DNA from: Parapedobacter defluvii
GTDB lineage: Bacteria; Bacteroidota; Bacteroidia; Sphingobacteriales; Sphingobacteriaceae
Length of the DNA stretch: 64,000 bases
Assembly (NCBI RefSeq): GCF_014642075.1
Contig: NZ_BMIK01000006.1
Span: 62,677 to 126,676 of the forward strand
Reading direction: 5' to 3'
The position numbers and the translations under genes were made by a program. Shown piece by piece: positions 36,416-46,892 of this stretch; the first letter of the stretch is position 1, and each line of letters opens with the position of its first letter. The notes under the pieces were generated by a model. It worked only from the letters and a program-made list of their open reading frames with translations, was not told the DNA's origin and searched no databases.

Positions 36416-37567
36416 CTATTGTGTGAGTTGATTTAAAATGCTATTTACCCGTTCTTTTTGAATAATATCCCCAGCTTGATCATATAATACGGCTAAGGAT
36501 TTCAGTGCTCTTACTTCCGATGGTTGTATTTGGTTTGCTCTTAACAAATAATCTTGTGCTTTGTTTTGTTTCTCTTCATCTTGGGGATTAGCGATGTACT
36601 CTTTTAAGTACATCAATCCCAATTCCAGGTTGCCTTCAAAGTTATTTGCATCGAGGTTAATCACCTTCTCATAAAATGATTTCGCTACCTCATTGTTACC
36701 TTCCATCTCGTTAGCATAACCTGCGATGTAATTCAGGTTTACATTTTCGGGTTCATGGGCAATCGCTTCGTCCACCAGCGGTACAATCGCCGAATATGCT
36801 TCGTTGGCGAGGTATGTATTGATCAATGTAAACAAAATCTCCTTGTCTTCCGGAAATTGCTCCCTACCGGCTAATAACGTGTTGAGCATCGACCGGGTAT
36901 CACCCTGTTGGCGATATAATTTGGCTAACTCCAGAATATAGACCGGTGAGGAAGTTTCCTTTTGAGCAGTAAAAGCTTGATAACGTTTAATCGCGTCTTC
37001 ATTTCCGCCTATTTTAGTGCTCAATACTGCAAGATTATGTTTTACATCAATGGCAGAGCGGCTGATGGAATCCACTTTTCGGTATTGATGGTAAGCTTCT
37101 TCATAGTTTGCGCTGACTACCGCGCGGTTTGCTTTGATCAGGTACGCGTTGGCCAATGAGCGCTTGATGTAATTAATTTCAGCCTCGTGTTCAGTACTTA
37201 CGGGCTTATTGGTTAATCTTCTCAATGTTGACAAGCCAATGTCTGCCGGATCGGCGGTATAAGGTTGCGCACGGTTTGAATCGACCACGGCCAATGTGCT
37301 GTATACCAATCCGCGTAGTAGGATATTACGAAAGCTGACCGAATCCCGCTTGGTCTGATAAGCCGCATCCGACAATTTCCGCGCTGCATCCAAGTATTTA
37401 AAATCCTTGGTCTTCGTGTAAAGCGCGAAATTATTATTACCTTCTTTCAGATTTGATTGGGCGGTCGCAGGCAATACACCTGTGGCCAGCAGCAACACGA
37501 TCGCTGCTGCTTTTCCCAGATTATTCCTCCGGCTGAGCCGATTCGTCGGTATTCCCCTTGTTGTCAT
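36416..37567 (-). CDS. Exported tetratricopeptide-repeat protein (start uncertain, overlaps gyrA)
   Basis: About 383 residues if started at the ATG at 37567. A hydrophobic segment [19 protein letters not shown] is a clear signal peptide, followed by TPR-like helices ([32 protein letters not shown]). All available ATG starts (37615, 37567) lie inside gyrA in another frame; 37567 gives a 47-bp overlap and a basic n-region. Another reading is a CTG start at about 37519: GGAGG, contributed by the gyrA Glu codons, lies 6 nt upstream and the protein would begin directly at the signal peptide. It is clearly coupled to gyrA translation. Confidence 0.82.
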   Translation of the reverse strand: MTTRGIPTNRLSRRNNLGKAAAIVLLLATGVLPATAQSNLKEGNNNFALYTKTKDFKYLDAARKLSDAAYQTKRDSVSFRNILLRGLVYSTLAVVDSNRAQPYTADPADIGLSTLRRLTNKPVSTEHEAEINYIKRSLANAYLIKANRAVVSANYEEAYHQYRKVDSISRSAIDVKHNLAVLSTKIGGNEDAIKRYQAFTAQKETSSPVYILELAKLYRQQGDTRSMLNTLLAGREQFPEDKEILFTLINTYLANEAYSAIVPLVDEAIAHEPENVNLNYIAGYANEMEGNNEVAKSFYEKVINLDANNFEGNLELGLMYLKEYIANPQDEEKQNKAQDYLLRANQIQPSEVRALKSLAVLYDQAGDIIQKERVNSILNQLTQ

Positions 37568-40082
37568 CGGTGTTATTGATGTTCTCCTGGTTTTCGTCGT
37601 TTTCTTCATCTTCATGTTCCACTTTGGTTACAGACGCAATTTCATCGTCGCCCTTCAGGCTGATGAGCCGAACACCCTGTGTGGCTCTGCCCATGACACG
37701 CAGTTCGCTGACTGCAATCCGGATCACGATGCCGGACTTGTTGATAATCATCAGATCGTCGTTGTCCGTCACATCCTTGATTGCCACCAATTTACCTGTT
37801 TTTTCAGTTACATTGATGGTCTTTACGCCCTTACCTCCGCGGTTGGTTACCCGGTAGTCTTCAATATCGGTACGTTTTCCATACCCTTTTTCGGAGACTA
37901 CGAGTACCGTCGTTTCAGAATTATTAACACTAATCATGCCAACTACCTCATCATCGGGCCCTGCCAGTGTCACGCCCCGCACACCGGTGGCGGTCCGTCC
38001 CATCGGGCGCACGGTTGATTCATTGAAACGGATGGCCCTTCCGGAGCGGAGTGCCATTACGATTTCGCTGTTGCCGTCTGTCAGGCAGGCTTCGAGAAGT
38101 TGGTCACCCTCATTGATGTTGATTGCATTGATGCCGTTGGCCCGCGGCCGTGAATAGGCTTCCAGCGAAGTTTTCTTGATGGTGCCGCGTTTCGTACACA
38201 TGATGATGAAATTGTTCTCCAGGTATTCGGTATCCTTGAGGTTTTTCACCTTGATGTACGCCTTGATTTTCTCCTCTTTAGGAATGTTGATGATGTTCTG
38301 TATGGCCCGCCCACGGGAAGTCCGCGTGCCTTCCGGAATTTCGAAGGCCCGTAGCCAGAAACAACGGCCAGCTTCCGTGAAAAAGAGCATGTAGTTATGG
38401 GCAGAAGCAATAATAATGTGTTCGGTAAAATCTTCCTCGCGCGTATTGCTGCCCAGCGAACCCTTGCCTCCACGTCCCTGTCTGCGGTATTCTGTTAAGG
38501 GAGTGCGCTTCACATAGCTTTCATGCGAGATGGTGATGACAATCTCTTCGTCTTCAATGAAATCTTCCATGCGCATGTCTTCTGCAGAATGCACAATGGT
38601 TGAACGACGTTCATCACCATATTTTTCCTTCACCTCGCGCAGCTCATCCTTAATAATGCTCATCCGAAGGTTTTCATCTTCCAATATCGACTTCAAGTAG
38701 TCGATGGTTTTCATCAGTTCAGCATATTCTTCCTTGATCTTGTCGCGTTCCAGTCCGGTGAGCCTGCGCAATGTCATATCAAGGATGGCTCGGGCCTGGA
38801 TATCGCTTAAGCCGAATTTTTCCATCAATCCCACCCGTGCATCGTCGGGAGTTTCGGACGAACGGATCAATTGGATAACCTCATCAAGATGATCCAATGC
38901 GATCAATAACCCTTCGAGAATGTGTGCCCTCTTTTCGGCCTCAGCCAATTCAAACTTGGTACGGCGGACAACCACTTCATGGCGATGCTCAACAAAGTGG
39001 TAAATCATGTCCTTAAGGTTGAGCATCATCGGACGCCCATGTACCAAAGCGATGTTATTTACGCTGAATGAGGTCTGTAAGGCCGTGTGTTTGTATAGGT
39101 TATTCAGTACGATCGATGCGTTTGCATCCCGCTTAACGTCGTATACAATACGCATCCCATGCCTGTCGGACTCGTCGCGTATTTCGGATATACCTTCTAT
39201 TTTTTTATCGTTTACCAGGTCGGCGGTACGTTTAATCATTTCCGATTTATTCACCTGGTAGGGGATTTCGGTTACGATGATCTGCTCACGCCCTGTTTTT
39301 GTGGTTTCTATTTCAGCTTTTGCCCGCATGACGATACGGCCACGTCCAGTTTGGAACGCATCCTGCACACCCGCATACCCGTAGATAATTGCACCTGTGG
39401 GAAAATCCGGACCTTTGATGTGTTGCATCAACTCGGCGATTTCAATGTCACGGTTGTCGATGTAAGCGATAATCCCGTCCACCACTTCTGAAAGATTATG
39501 GGGGGCCATATTCGTTGCCATACCCACCGCAATCCCTGATGACCCGTTAACCAGCAGGTTTGGAATACGGGTAGGGAGCACCGTCGGTTCTTCGATCGAA
39601 TCATCGAAATTAAGTTGGTAATCGATCGTGTCCTTATTAATATCAGAAAGCAGCTCTTCGGCTATCTTTTTCAGCCGGGCTTCTGTATAACGCATGGCCG
39701 CAGGGGGGTCGCCGTCTACCGAACCGTAGTTTCCCTGACCGTCTACCAACGGATACCGCAGGCTCCAATCCTGTGCCATTCGCACCATGGTATCGTATAC
39801 AGAGGAATCGCCATGGGGGTGATATTTACCAAGTACATCGCCAACGATACGGGCTGACTTTTTGTAGGGCTTACCACTGGTTACACCCAGATCAAGCATG
39901 CCATACAATACACGACGGTGTACGGGCTTCAACCCATCACGTACGTCGGGAAGCGCACGCGAAACAATGACAGACATTGAGTAATCAATGTATGCCGATT
40001 TCATTTGGTCTTCGATATTGATGGGGATGATCCGGTCGTTCGCCGGAACGAGGTTGTTTTCGTTTTCTGTTTCTTCAGCCAT
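37521..40082 (-). CDS. gyrA: DNA gyrase subunit A
   Basis: 853 residues. The type IIA breakage-reunion domain has catalytic Tyr132 in AAMRYTE and the quinolone-region sequence GDSSVYD (91-97), where Ser93 and Asp97 correspond to E. coli Ser83 and Asp87. That is the unmutated form at both positions. The C-terminal beta-pinwheel contains the GyrA box in the form QGRGGKGS (near residue 525), which separates gyrase from topoisomerase IV. The last 35 residues are an acidic, Asn/Asp/Glu-rich tail. A TPR gene begins inside or directly at its 3' end. Confidence 0.97.
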   Translation of the reverse strand: MAEETENENNLVPANDRIIPINIEDQMKSAYIDYSMSVIVSRALPDVRDGLKPVHRRVLYGMLDLGVTSGKPYKKSARIVGDVLGKYHPHGDSSVYDTMVRMAQDWSLRYPLVDGQGNYGSVDGDPPAAMRYTEARLKKIAEELLSDINKDTIDYQLNFDDSIEEPTVLPTRIPNLLVNGSSGIAVGMATNMAPHNLSEVVDGIIAYIDNRDIEIAELMQHIKGPDFPTGAIIYGYAGVQDAFQTGRGRIVMRAKAEIETTKTGREQIIVTEIPYQVNKSEMIKRTADLVNDKKIEGISEIRDESDRHGMRIVYDVKRDANASIVLNNLYKHTALQTSFSVNNIALVHGRPMMLNLKDMIYHFVEHRHEVVVRRTKFELAEAEKRAHILEGLLIALDHLDEVIQLIRSSETPDDARVGLMEKFGLSDIQARAILDMTLRRLTGLERDKIKEEYAELMKTIDYLKSILEDENLRMSIIKDELREVKEKYGDERRSTIVHSAEDMRMEDFIEDEEIVITISHESYVKRTPLTEYRRQGRGGKGSLGSNTREEDFTEHIIIASAHNYMLFFTEAGRCFWLRAFEIPEGTRTSRGRAIQNIINIPKEEKIKAYIKVKNLKDTEYLENNFIIMCTKRGTIKKTSLEAYSRPRANGINAININEGDQLLEACLTDGNSEIVMALRSGRAIRFNESTVRPMGRTATGVRGVTLAGPDDEVVGMISVNNSETTVLVVSEKGYGKRTDIEDYRVTNRGGKGVKTINVTEKTGKLVAIKDVTDNDDLMIINKSGIVIRIAVSELRVMGRATQGVRLISLKGDDEIASVTKVEHEDEENDENQENINNTDDNKGNTDESAQPEE

Positions 40083-40162
40083 TATACGTTTTCAGTTCTC
40101 TTAACTCACTGTGCGCAAACAGATATAAGCAGGTCCGCTTATTGCGCATGCGAAAATAAGAA

Positions 40163-40198
40163 TTTTTTGGGTGAAAGCATAATCTTTTTTGGGTGAAA
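40163..40198. repeat. Two copies of a 14-bp direct repeat upstream of gyrA
   Basis: TTTTTTGGGTGAAA occurs at 40163-40176 and again at 40185-40198, 22 bp apart, i.e. about two helical turns. They lie 80-116 bp upstream of the gyrA start in the 285-bp divergent gap before the channel gene. No gene is apparent in this gap. Confidence 0.7.
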
Positions 40199-40291
40199 AG
40201 GCCTGTACGATGGTGGTTATGTGTCGGCGCTTTGGGGTGAACCGATCGGCCCACAGGCTGTGATATTACATCGCCTTCGAGGGAGATTGAT

Positions 40292-40322
40292 TTTGAGAAT
40301 CGGTGCATAATTCTTACCTTTG
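40292..40322 (+). promoter_or_regulatory. Promoter of the mechanosensitive channel gene
   Basis: TTTG (40292-40295), a 19-nt spacer and TACCTTTG (40315-40322) match the Bacteroidota consensus. The leader to the ATG would be about 40 nt. Confidence 0.68.
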
Positions 40323-40367
40323 TGTGCTAAATCTTTCTTACAATCCACTCATCTAGTAACACAGCTT

Positions 40368-41699
40368 ATGGAAATTCAGGGAGAAATAGTAAATTATTCG
40401 ACATTTGTGTACCATTGGACTTATGATAAACTCATCAGCTGGGGTGTCCCTGTAGAACAGGCGAACTGGGTTAATCTATTCGTACTGCTGGGGCTGATGT
40501 TGATCGTTTTGGGATTGATTGATTTTATAGTCAGGAAGGTGTTGGTAAGTGTACTGACAAGTGCAGCTAAGCGTTCCTCAACCAAATTCGACGACTACCT
40601 GGTGAGCAACCGTGCACTGGTCCATTTTGCACGGCTAATACCGCTGGTTATCTCCATTCAGTTTATTCCTGTCGTATTCTCGGGTTTCCCGGGGTGGATA
40701 GGGCCGTTACGCAAACTTGTAGACATCCTGCTGGTGTTGGGATGGGTGATGCTGTTCCGCGCGCTTTTCCGGTCAGTCCGAGACCACCTGCGCACAAAGA
40801 AAGGGTTTCAGGACAAGCCGCTGGACAGTTACCTGCAGGTCGTCAATATTTTTATGTTTTTCATTGCCGGCATCATCATCTTTACGATGGTGACGGGCAA
40901 ATCACCGTGGGCATTTCTAGGGGCGTTGGGTGCCGCATCTGCGATTCTTATGTTGGTGTTCAAAGATACAATATTAGGCTTCGTTGCGAGTATACAGGTA
41001 TCTACGAATGATATGGTACGTGTAGGTGACTGGATCGAAATGCCCAAATACGGAGCAGACGGAGATGTCATTGAAATCAACCTGAATACCGTAAAAGTTC
41101 AAAATTGGGATAAAACAATTACCACCATTCCTACTTATTATCTCATTACCGACTCATTCAAAAACTGGCGCGGCATGCAGGACGCAGGTGGCCGGCGGAT
41201 CAAGCGGGCCATTAACATCAAGATTTCGTCGATTCGCTACTTAAGTAGGGAGGAAATCGAGCGTTTGTCGAAGATCCAGTTGTTAGCATCGTATATTATG
41301 GAACGACAAGCGGAAATCGATCGGTACAACGCGGAAACCAAAGCCGACCGGTCTATGCCTGTTAACGGCCGCAACATGACCAATGTGGGACTGTTCCGGC
41401 AATACATCAATCGCTACGTACAGAATCACCCGCAGATCCGTAAGGATATGACAATGTTGGTGCGGCAGTTGCAACCCACGGAACATGGCCTTCCCATTGA
41501 AGTATACATATTCACGTCGGATATCCGCTGGGCAATTTATGAAGACATCATGTCCGATATATTCGACCACCTGCTTTCGGCCATCAAATATTTTGAACTG
41601 GAAGTATTCGAGGCGCCTGCATCCGATGATATCCGCAACCTCCGTTTGCCGATGGCCGGCGGCGGCAAAGGAGGGGCTGCTTTTCAGCTTACGGAATGA
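40368..41699 (+). CDS. Mechanosensitive ion channel, YbdG/MscM-like
   Basis: 443 residues from the ATG at 40368. About five membrane segments are followed by the MscS core: the pore helix region AFLGALGAASAILMLVFKDTILGFVASIQ, then the beta domain VGDWIEMPKYGADGDVIEINLNTVKVQNWDKT. An insertion after the beta domain (FKNWRGMQDAGGRRIKRAINIKISSIRYLS) and a long cytoplasmic end are typical of YbdG-type miniconductance channels. It releases osmolytes on hypo-osmotic shock. The gene has its own promoter and is convergent with the following anchored protein (14 bp apart). Confidence 0.92.
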   Translation: MEIQGEIVNYSTFVYHWTYDKLISWGVPVEQANWVNLFVLLGLMLIVLGLIDFIVRKVLVSVLTSAAKRSSTKFDDYLVSNRALVHFARLIPLVISIQFIPVVFSGFPGWIGPLRKLVDILLVLGWVMLFRALFRSVRDHLRTKKGFQDKPLDSYLQVVNIFMFFIAGIIIFTMVTGKSPWAFLGALGAASAILMLVFKDTILGFVASIQVSTNDMVRVGDWIEMPKYGADGDVIEINLNTVKVQNWDKTITTIPTYYLITDSFKNWRGMQDAGGRRIKRAINIKISSIRYLSREEIERLSKIQLLASYIMERQAEIDRYNAETKADRSMPVNGRNMTNVGLFRQYINRYVQNHPQIRKDMTMLVRQLQPTEHGLPIEVYIFTSDIRWAIYEDIMSDIFDHLLSAIKYFELEVFEAPASDDIRNLRLPMAGGGKGGAAFQLTE

Positions 41700-41713
41700 A
41701 CCACTTGGCGTGC

Positions 41714-42208
41714 TCAGCGATCGCGCGCATCGTTGATGACACGCATTACTTCGTCCACGATTGATTTCGCTACATCGCGCATTTTCGGATTACCGTCAAA
41801 GTCCGCATCGAGCGTGATTTCCTTACTTTTTTCCTTGTAGTTGTATTGCAGGTAGAAGCGCGGTACGGGCTGCCCGCCCCTTGCGTCTCCACTCGTCATG
41901 TCGTCGGGAAGGTTCCAGAAACCCAATTGGGTGGCTTTGCCATGCAGGTATTGGAAGTCGTCCTTCCGCAATCGGACAGTATCGATGACCAAAGAATCGC
42001 GGACATTGAGGTATTGGTAGCGTCCGGTTGACGAATCAAACTGATTAACCAGGTCATCCCCCGTTCCATATTTCAGGACGATCGATTCGAAATCTGAAAA
42101 CCGGAACGGTGCATTCTTAAACATCTGGCTATAGTAGTAAAAACAGTATAGTAAGAAAGGAACAACAATACAAACGGCAAGGAAAATTTTCTTGGTACGA
42201 TCACTCAT
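41714..42208 (-). CDS. Membrane-anchored hypothetical protein
   Basis: 164 residues: a short basic N-terminus, one membrane segment (about 9-26, with a Tyr-rich end) and a soluble domain of mixed alpha/beta character. I do not recognise a family. The TAATTTTG box on the minus strand at 42241-42234 lies 25 nt before the ATG, so the gene may have its own promoter inside the end of the M3 peptidase gene, although the two are only 49 bp apart and could be cotranscribed. It looks like a periplasm-facing anchored protein. Confidence 0.7.
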   Translation of the reverse strand: MSDRTKKIFLAVCIVVPFLLYCFYYYSQMFKNAPFRFSDFESIVLKYGTGDDLVNQFDSSTGRYQYLNVRDSLVIDTVRLRKDDFQYLHGKATQLGFWNLPDDMTSGDARGGQPVPRFYLQYNYKEKSKEITLDADFDGNPKMRDVAKSIVDEVMRVINDARDR

Positions 42209-42257
42209 TGGTACATATCTTTTTTGATGGTCGCAAAATTAGTTATTTTAGGGTACT

Positions 42258-44282
42258 TTAGCGTACCAATCCTGCCCTTTTGAGTAACGCCTCAGGTTCG
42301 GGCTTACGCCCCCTGAACCGGATGTAAAGTTCCATCGGATCTATTGTGCCGCCACTGCTCAGCAAATGCTTGAATTTGGTCGCAGTTTGGGGATGGAAAA
42401 TCCCGGTTTCTTTGAAATACGAGAACGCGTCGGCATCCAACACTTCGGCCCATTTATAGGAATAATACCCAGCGGAATACCCGCCGGCAAAAATGTGGGA
42501 AAAGGAGGGGCTCTGTGCTGTTCCCGGCACATCGGGATAAAGCTGTGTGTCACGCATTGTGTCTTTTTCAAAACGCTCGATGGATAGGTCGTTGTTCAGT
42601 TTGCCGGTATGGTAGGCCATATCCAATAATCCAAAACCCAGTTGGCGTAGCGTCTGATAACCTTCCATGAAATTGGCGGCGGCTATAATTTTATCAATTT
42701 CTGCTTCCGGCAGTGGTTCGCCGGTTTGATGGTGCTTGGCAAAAGAACGCAGGAACTCCTTCTCGTAGCAGTAGTTTTCCATAAACTGCGAGGGCAGCTC
42801 CACAAAATCCCAATACACGTTGGTGCCAGACAAGCTTTCGAAAGTCGTGTCGGCCAATATGCCGTGCAGGGCATGTCCAAATTCGTGAAATAGTGTGGTT
42901 ACCTCGTTGAATGTAAGCAGGGAAGGAATCTCGCCCGCCGGCCGTGCAAAATTGCATACGATGGAAATATGCGGACGTACCTGTTTGTTGTCTTCTTTCC
43001 ACTGACCGCGGTAGGCCGTCATCCATGCACCGGCACGTTTGCCTTCACGCGGATGCCAGTCGGTATACAGCAAGGCTTTGTGTGCCCCATTTTCAGAAAC
43101 CTCATATACCGTCACCTCTTCGTGATATTTCGGGATGTCGTTGCGCACACTGAATGTGAGTCCATATAACCGATTTGCAGCCTCAAATGCCCCTTCCAAT
43201 ACACGCTGTAAGGGAAAATAAGGTTTCAAGGTTTCGTCAGATAGGTTGAATTTGGCTTTCCTCAATTTTTCCGCATAATATGCATGGTCGTAAGGCATCA
43301 TTTCATCGATTCCATCTTCCCGGGCCAATGCCTTTAGCTGGTCGATCTCCTGTTGTGCATGGGGTTTGGCCTTTTCCAGCAGGTTGTTCAGAAAATCCAG
43401 TACAATGGCAGGGGAGGAAGCCATACGTTCCTGCAATACGAAGTCGGCATGCGTGCCAAAACCCAATAATTTGGCACGTTCGTCGCGCAAGACGACGATA
43501 TTACGTACGATGCCTTCGTTGTTATATTCATTGGGTTTCAGTGCGCGGGTAGATGAAGCGCGGTATAGTTCCCTGCGCAGGTCCCGGTTGACCGCATATT
43601 TCATGAACGGTACAAAGCTCGGGAAATGAAGGGTAAACACCCATCCGTCTAGCTGACGTTTTTCGGCTTCGGCCTTGGCGGCGGCCAGGATAGATTCCGG
43701 CAAACCCGTCAATTGCTCCCTGTCCTGTATATGCAAGTGATATGCGTTGGTTTCCTGGAGTACGTTCTGCGAGAATTTCATGGTCAGCGTAGCCAGCTGC
43801 TTATCGATCTCGCGCAGTTTTTCTTTGTTTTCCGTCGATAGCAATGCGCCGTTGCGAACGAATCCTTTGTAGGTTTTATCCAGCAGGCGGCTTTCTTCGC
43901 TGTTCAGCGATTGTTCATCCACTGTATCGTGCACCTGTTTCACCCGTTGGAACAGCCCTTTGTTCAGCATGATATCGTTGCTATATGCCGCTAGTATCGG
44001 CGATAATTCTTGGGCAAGTTGCTGGATTTCGTCATTCGTTTCGGCCGAGTCTAGGTTGAAGAACGTAGCAGAAACGATGTTGAGCCGTTTACCCACCTGT
44101 TCCAGAGCCACAAGGGTGTTGTCAAAATCCGGTGCAGCTGGATTGTCCACGATCGCATCGATTTCCTGTTTGGCGTCTTCAATCAATTGAAGAATAGCCG
44201 ATTTGAAATGTTCCGGTTTCAGGGATTCAAAAGGTATCGAATCGAACGGCGTGCCGAAAGGCTGTAATAAAGGATTGTTCAT
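42258..44282 (-). CDS. M3 family oligopeptidase (Dcp / oligopeptidase A type)
   Basis: 674 residues, normal for the family, with no signal peptide, so probably cytoplasmic. The zinc site is HEFGH at 466-470 in the TTLFHEFGHALHGIL context, with the third ligand Glu in the LPSQFMENY segment. It cleaves short peptides. The N-terminal 100 residues match the Dcp/OpdA type: NPLLQPFGTPFDSIPFESL, then the repeated DNTLVALEQ pattern. A TAATTTTG box ends 4 nt before the ATG. Confidence 0.94.
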   Translation of the reverse strand: MNNPLLQPFGTPFDSIPFESLKPEHFKSAILQLIEDAKQEIDAIVDNPAAPDFDNTLVALEQVGKRLNIVSATFFNLDSAETNDEIQQLAQELSPILAAYSNDIMLNKGLFQRVKQVHDTVDEQSLNSEESRLLDKTYKGFVRNGALLSTENKEKLREIDKQLATLTMKFSQNVLQETNAYHLHIQDREQLTGLPESILAAAKAEAEKRQLDGWVFTLHFPSFVPFMKYAVNRDLRRELYRASSTRALKPNEYNNEGIVRNIVVLRDERAKLLGFGTHADFVLQERMASSPAIVLDFLNNLLEKAKPHAQQEIDQLKALAREDGIDEMMPYDHAYYAEKLRKAKFNLSDETLKPYFPLQRVLEGAFEAANRLYGLTFSVRNDIPKYHEEVTVYEVSENGAHKALLYTDWHPREGKRAGAWMTAYRGQWKEDNKQVRPHISIVCNFARPAGEIPSLLTFNEVTTLFHEFGHALHGILADTTFESLSGTNVYWDFVELPSQFMENYCYEKEFLRSFAKHHQTGEPLPEAEIDKIIAAANFMEGYQTLRQLGFGLLDMAYHTGKLNNDLSIERFEKDTMRDTQLYPDVPGTAQSPSFSHIFAGGYSAGYYSYKWAEVLDADAFSYFKETGIFHPQTATKFKHLLSSGGTIDPMELYIRFRGRKPEPEALLKRAGLVR

Positions 44283-44286
44283 GGCC

Positions 44287-44294
44287 CAAAATTA
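44287..44294 (-). promoter_or_regulatory. -7 box of the M3 peptidase gene, 4 nt before the start codon
   Basis: The minus strand reads TAATTTTG, matching TAnnTTTG, then GGCC and the ATG. A leaderless or near-leaderless mRNA is predicted. No clear -33 element was seen. Confidence 0.48.
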
Positions 44295-44351
44295 ATAAAT
44301 TCCGGTGGCTTTTATTTTTCCGAACTTTCAGGTTACGGCTGCGAAGATTCC

Positions 44352-46865
44352 CTAACGCGTTGTATCTTTGGAAACCGGTGGTCTTTTTGGGGCACCCCGC
44401 ACGGCCTGTGCCTGAAGGGGATTTTCGGGCCAGGCATGTTTAGGATACCGCCTTTTTAATTCCTTGCGTATCTCGAAATAAGTCGTTTGCCAAAAGCTGC
44501 GGAGATCAGCCGTTACCTGTACCGGTTTGAATCCCGGCGACAGGAGGTGCAGTATTACGGAGGTTTGGTTATCATTGATCCGGGGGGTATCCAGCAGCCC
44601 GAATACTTCCTGTAGCCGCACGGCTAATACAGGTGGTTCACCGGTGGAAGAATAACGTAGTTTAATCGCTGAGCCACTGGGTACAATAAGGTTGGTAGGT
44701 GCCAAATGATCCATCGCCTGTTGCTGTTGGTAGTCGAGACTATGGTGTAAGATATCGCATAGGTCCAGTTTTTTCAGTTCCTCGGCTTTGCGGATTCCTC
44801 CCAGATAGGGGGTAAGCCATTGCTCCGGATGGCGGAGCAAGGTGGCCGTGGATACGTCGTGCCAACTGTCTTCCGGCCGCCAATGGCGGAGGCTAAGCAC
44901 GCGGTTTTGCCATTGCTCCACGGCTTCGGTGAAAGGAAGCAGCTGCATTCCTTCACTGCGGATGGTTTCACAGAGCACATCGATGATGGCCGTCTCATCG
45001 GGTTTTGGCAAAGGTAAAGATTCCAGTGTGATGCTGCCGATACGGCGGTCGTGAGAAGCAACCACGCATCCTTTTTGGGTATCCCACGCGATACGTTGTG
45101 ACGTTTGGACAAACGGCAATAGGTCAGCCGGATTAACCGTAGCAGCGAGAAAGATCTTGCCCAGTCCGTCGCGGGCGTCCAAGAGGGCAATCGCCAGCCA
45201 GGGTTCGTGGGCGAGGTCATCGCCCGGTGGTACAACCGCCCTTTTGCCATTGGCCAATTGATAGGTTCCTTTGCCATCATTCCGGGCTTTGGCGATCCGC
45301 TCCGGATAGGCATGTGCGAGAAGGAGGCCGGCAACGTAAGGGGCTGTTACTTCATTGTCTTCCTTGGCGTCAAGCAGTTTTCGGTAAGAATGGGCGATCT
45401 TTTCGATATTTCCCAGGCGCTTACTCTGTTCATTTCCCGTCCGGTACCTGTGTAATGCTTCGATGCGGGAGGTGATATCCGTTCCTGCTTCTCGGCCAAG
45501 CGGATTGCGCTCCTCTAGAAGAGCAGCGATATCGGTTGCGAGACCGGCCCTTCCCAAGCGCTGGCCTTCCAATAGCATGTGGGCGATACGGGGGTGACAA
45601 GGCAGGGCATGAATGGCTTTTCCGTGCCGGGTGATTTTTCCATCGTCAAGTGCGCCAAGTTTGGTCAATAGATCTTGGGCCAGCATTACGGTAGTGGGGG
45701 GCGGCGGTGTGAGCCAATCCAGCTGTTTGAGGTCCTGTACACCCCACTGGGCCGTATCGAGCAGAAGGGAGGTCAGATCGGCTTCCAGAATTTCCGGTGT
45801 CCGGTAGGCAGCCATGCGCTGTTCGGTGGCTGCGGTCCATAGTCGGTAGCAGGTTCCCGGTCCGAGTCTGCCGGCACGTCCGGCGCGCTGGTTGGCCGCA
45901 TCCTGCGAGATACGGATGGTTTTCAGGCGCGACAAGCCCGACGGTGGGTCGAACACCAGGGTGCGCGTATAACCGCAATCTATTACAACGGTGATTCCTT
46001 CAATGGTAAGGCTGGTTTCCGCAATAGACGTGGCCAGCACGATTTTTCGTTGGTCCCGGCGATTAGGTTGGATGGCGGCATGCTGTTCAGCCAACGACAG
46101 TTGCCCGTAGAGTGGATGGACGGCTGCCCCCATTGAGTTGGCAAGGAGCAGCTGTTCACAGGCACGGATTTCCGCTTCGCCCGGCAAGAAGACGAGTATA
46201 TCCCCCTGTTTTTCCCGGATAGCACGGATGACAGTACGAGCACATTCCCGCGGTAACTCCCGCAGATCAGGTTCTTCTGTGTGGACGATATCGACTGGAT
46301 ACATGCGTCCGTCGCTTTCCACAACCGGCGCCTGCAGTAAAGTGGCAAGCTGATCGGTATCCAATGTGGCCGACATGATTAGCAGTCGCAGGTCAGGCCG
46401 TAATATGGCTTGACTTTCCCGGCACAGTACCATGGATAGGTCCGTGTGCAGGCGCCGTTCATGAAACTCATCGAAGATGACAATGCCCACGTTTTCCAGT
46501 GCATTGTCATGATGAAGCATGCGGGTGAGGATGCCTTCCGTGACTACCTCGATACGCGTACGGGAGGACGTCTGGTTTTCAAAGCGGACACGGTAGCCCA
46601 CCGTCCCGCCCGCTTTTTCGCCTAAGAGGGATGCCATGCGATGGGCAATACTGCTCGCAGCCAGGCGGCGCGGTTCTAGCATGATGATTTTCCTGCCCTG
46701 CAACCACGGCTCATCCAGCAGTGCCAGCGGTACGATGGTACTTTTGCCCGCCCCGGGTGGTGTGCTCAGAATAAGGGTGTTGTGCGCCGCAAGAATCTGC
46801 CTGACCTGTGGAATGGATTCGGCGATCGGCAGATCGGTGGTGAATGGATGAAAGCGCGCTGTCAT
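44352..46865 (-). CDS. hrpB: ATP-dependent RNA helicase HrpB
   Basis: 837 residues from the ATG at 46865; a TTG three codons earlier is less likely. DEAH-box helicase: Walker A PPGAGKST near residue 35, motif II FDEFHER, motif III SATLD, and QRAGRAGRLGPG as motif VI. The C-terminal HrpB-specific domain is present (EDSWHDVSTATLLRHPEQWLTPYL and the LKLRYSS-like end). Its cellular role is poorly defined in most bacteria. It is divergent from the SNF2 gene with only 27 bp between start codons and a TAAATTTG box 6 nt before its ATG. Confidence 0.93.
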   Translation of the reverse strand: MTARFHPFTTDLPIAESIPQVRQILAAHNTLILSTPPGAGKSTIVPLALLDEPWLQGRKIIMLEPRRLAASSIAHRMASLLGEKAGGTVGYRVRFENQTSSRTRIEVVTEGILTRMLHHDNALENVGIVIFDEFHERRLHTDLSMVLCRESQAILRPDLRLLIMSATLDTDQLATLLQAPVVESDGRMYPVDIVHTEEPDLRELPRECARTVIRAIREKQGDILVFLPGEAEIRACEQLLLANSMGAAVHPLYGQLSLAEQHAAIQPNRRDQRKIVLATSIAETSLTIEGITVVIDCGYTRTLVFDPPSGLSRLKTIRISQDAANQRAGRAGRLGPGTCYRLWTAATEQRMAAYRTPEILEADLTSLLLDTAQWGVQDLKQLDWLTPPPPTTVMLAQDLLTKLGALDDGKITRHGKAIHALPCHPRIAHMLLEGQRLGRAGLATDIAALLEERNPLGREAGTDITSRIEALHRYRTGNEQSKRLGNIEKIAHSYRKLLDAKEDNEVTAPYVAGLLLAHAYPERIAKARNDGKGTYQLANGKRAVVPPGDDLAHEPWLAIALLDARDGLGKIFLAATVNPADLLPFVQTSQRIAWDTQKGCVVASHDRRIGSITLESLPLPKPDETAIIDVLCETIRSEGMQLLPFTEAVEQWQNRVLSLRHWRPEDSWHDVSTATLLRHPEQWLTPYLGGIRKAEELKKLDLCDILHHSLDYQQQQAMDHLAPTNLIVPSGSAIKLRYSSTGEPPVLAVRLQEVFGLLDTPRINDNQTSVILHLLSPGFKPVQVTADLRSFWQTTYFEIRKELKRRYPKHAWPENPLQAQAVRGAPKRPPVSKDTTR

Positions 46866-46871
46866 TGTGGG

Positions 46872-46889
46872 CAAATTTACCTAAGTTTG
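46872..46889. promoter_or_regulatory. Back-to-back -7 boxes of hrpB and the SNF2 helicase gene
   Basis: CAAATTTA (46872-46879; TAAATTTG on the minus strand, for hrpB) and TAAGTTTG (46882-46889, plus strand) are separated by 2 bp. They end 6 nt and 3 nt before the respective start codons. Polymerases at the two promoters would overlap each other and each other's coding starts. Confidence 0.55.
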
Positions 46890-46892
46890 CGG

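Noticed and set aside
46782-46892. N-terminal extension of the SNF2 protein to 46782
   Set aside because: It would overlap the start of hrpB and lies upstream of the -7 box; residues show no conserved pattern.
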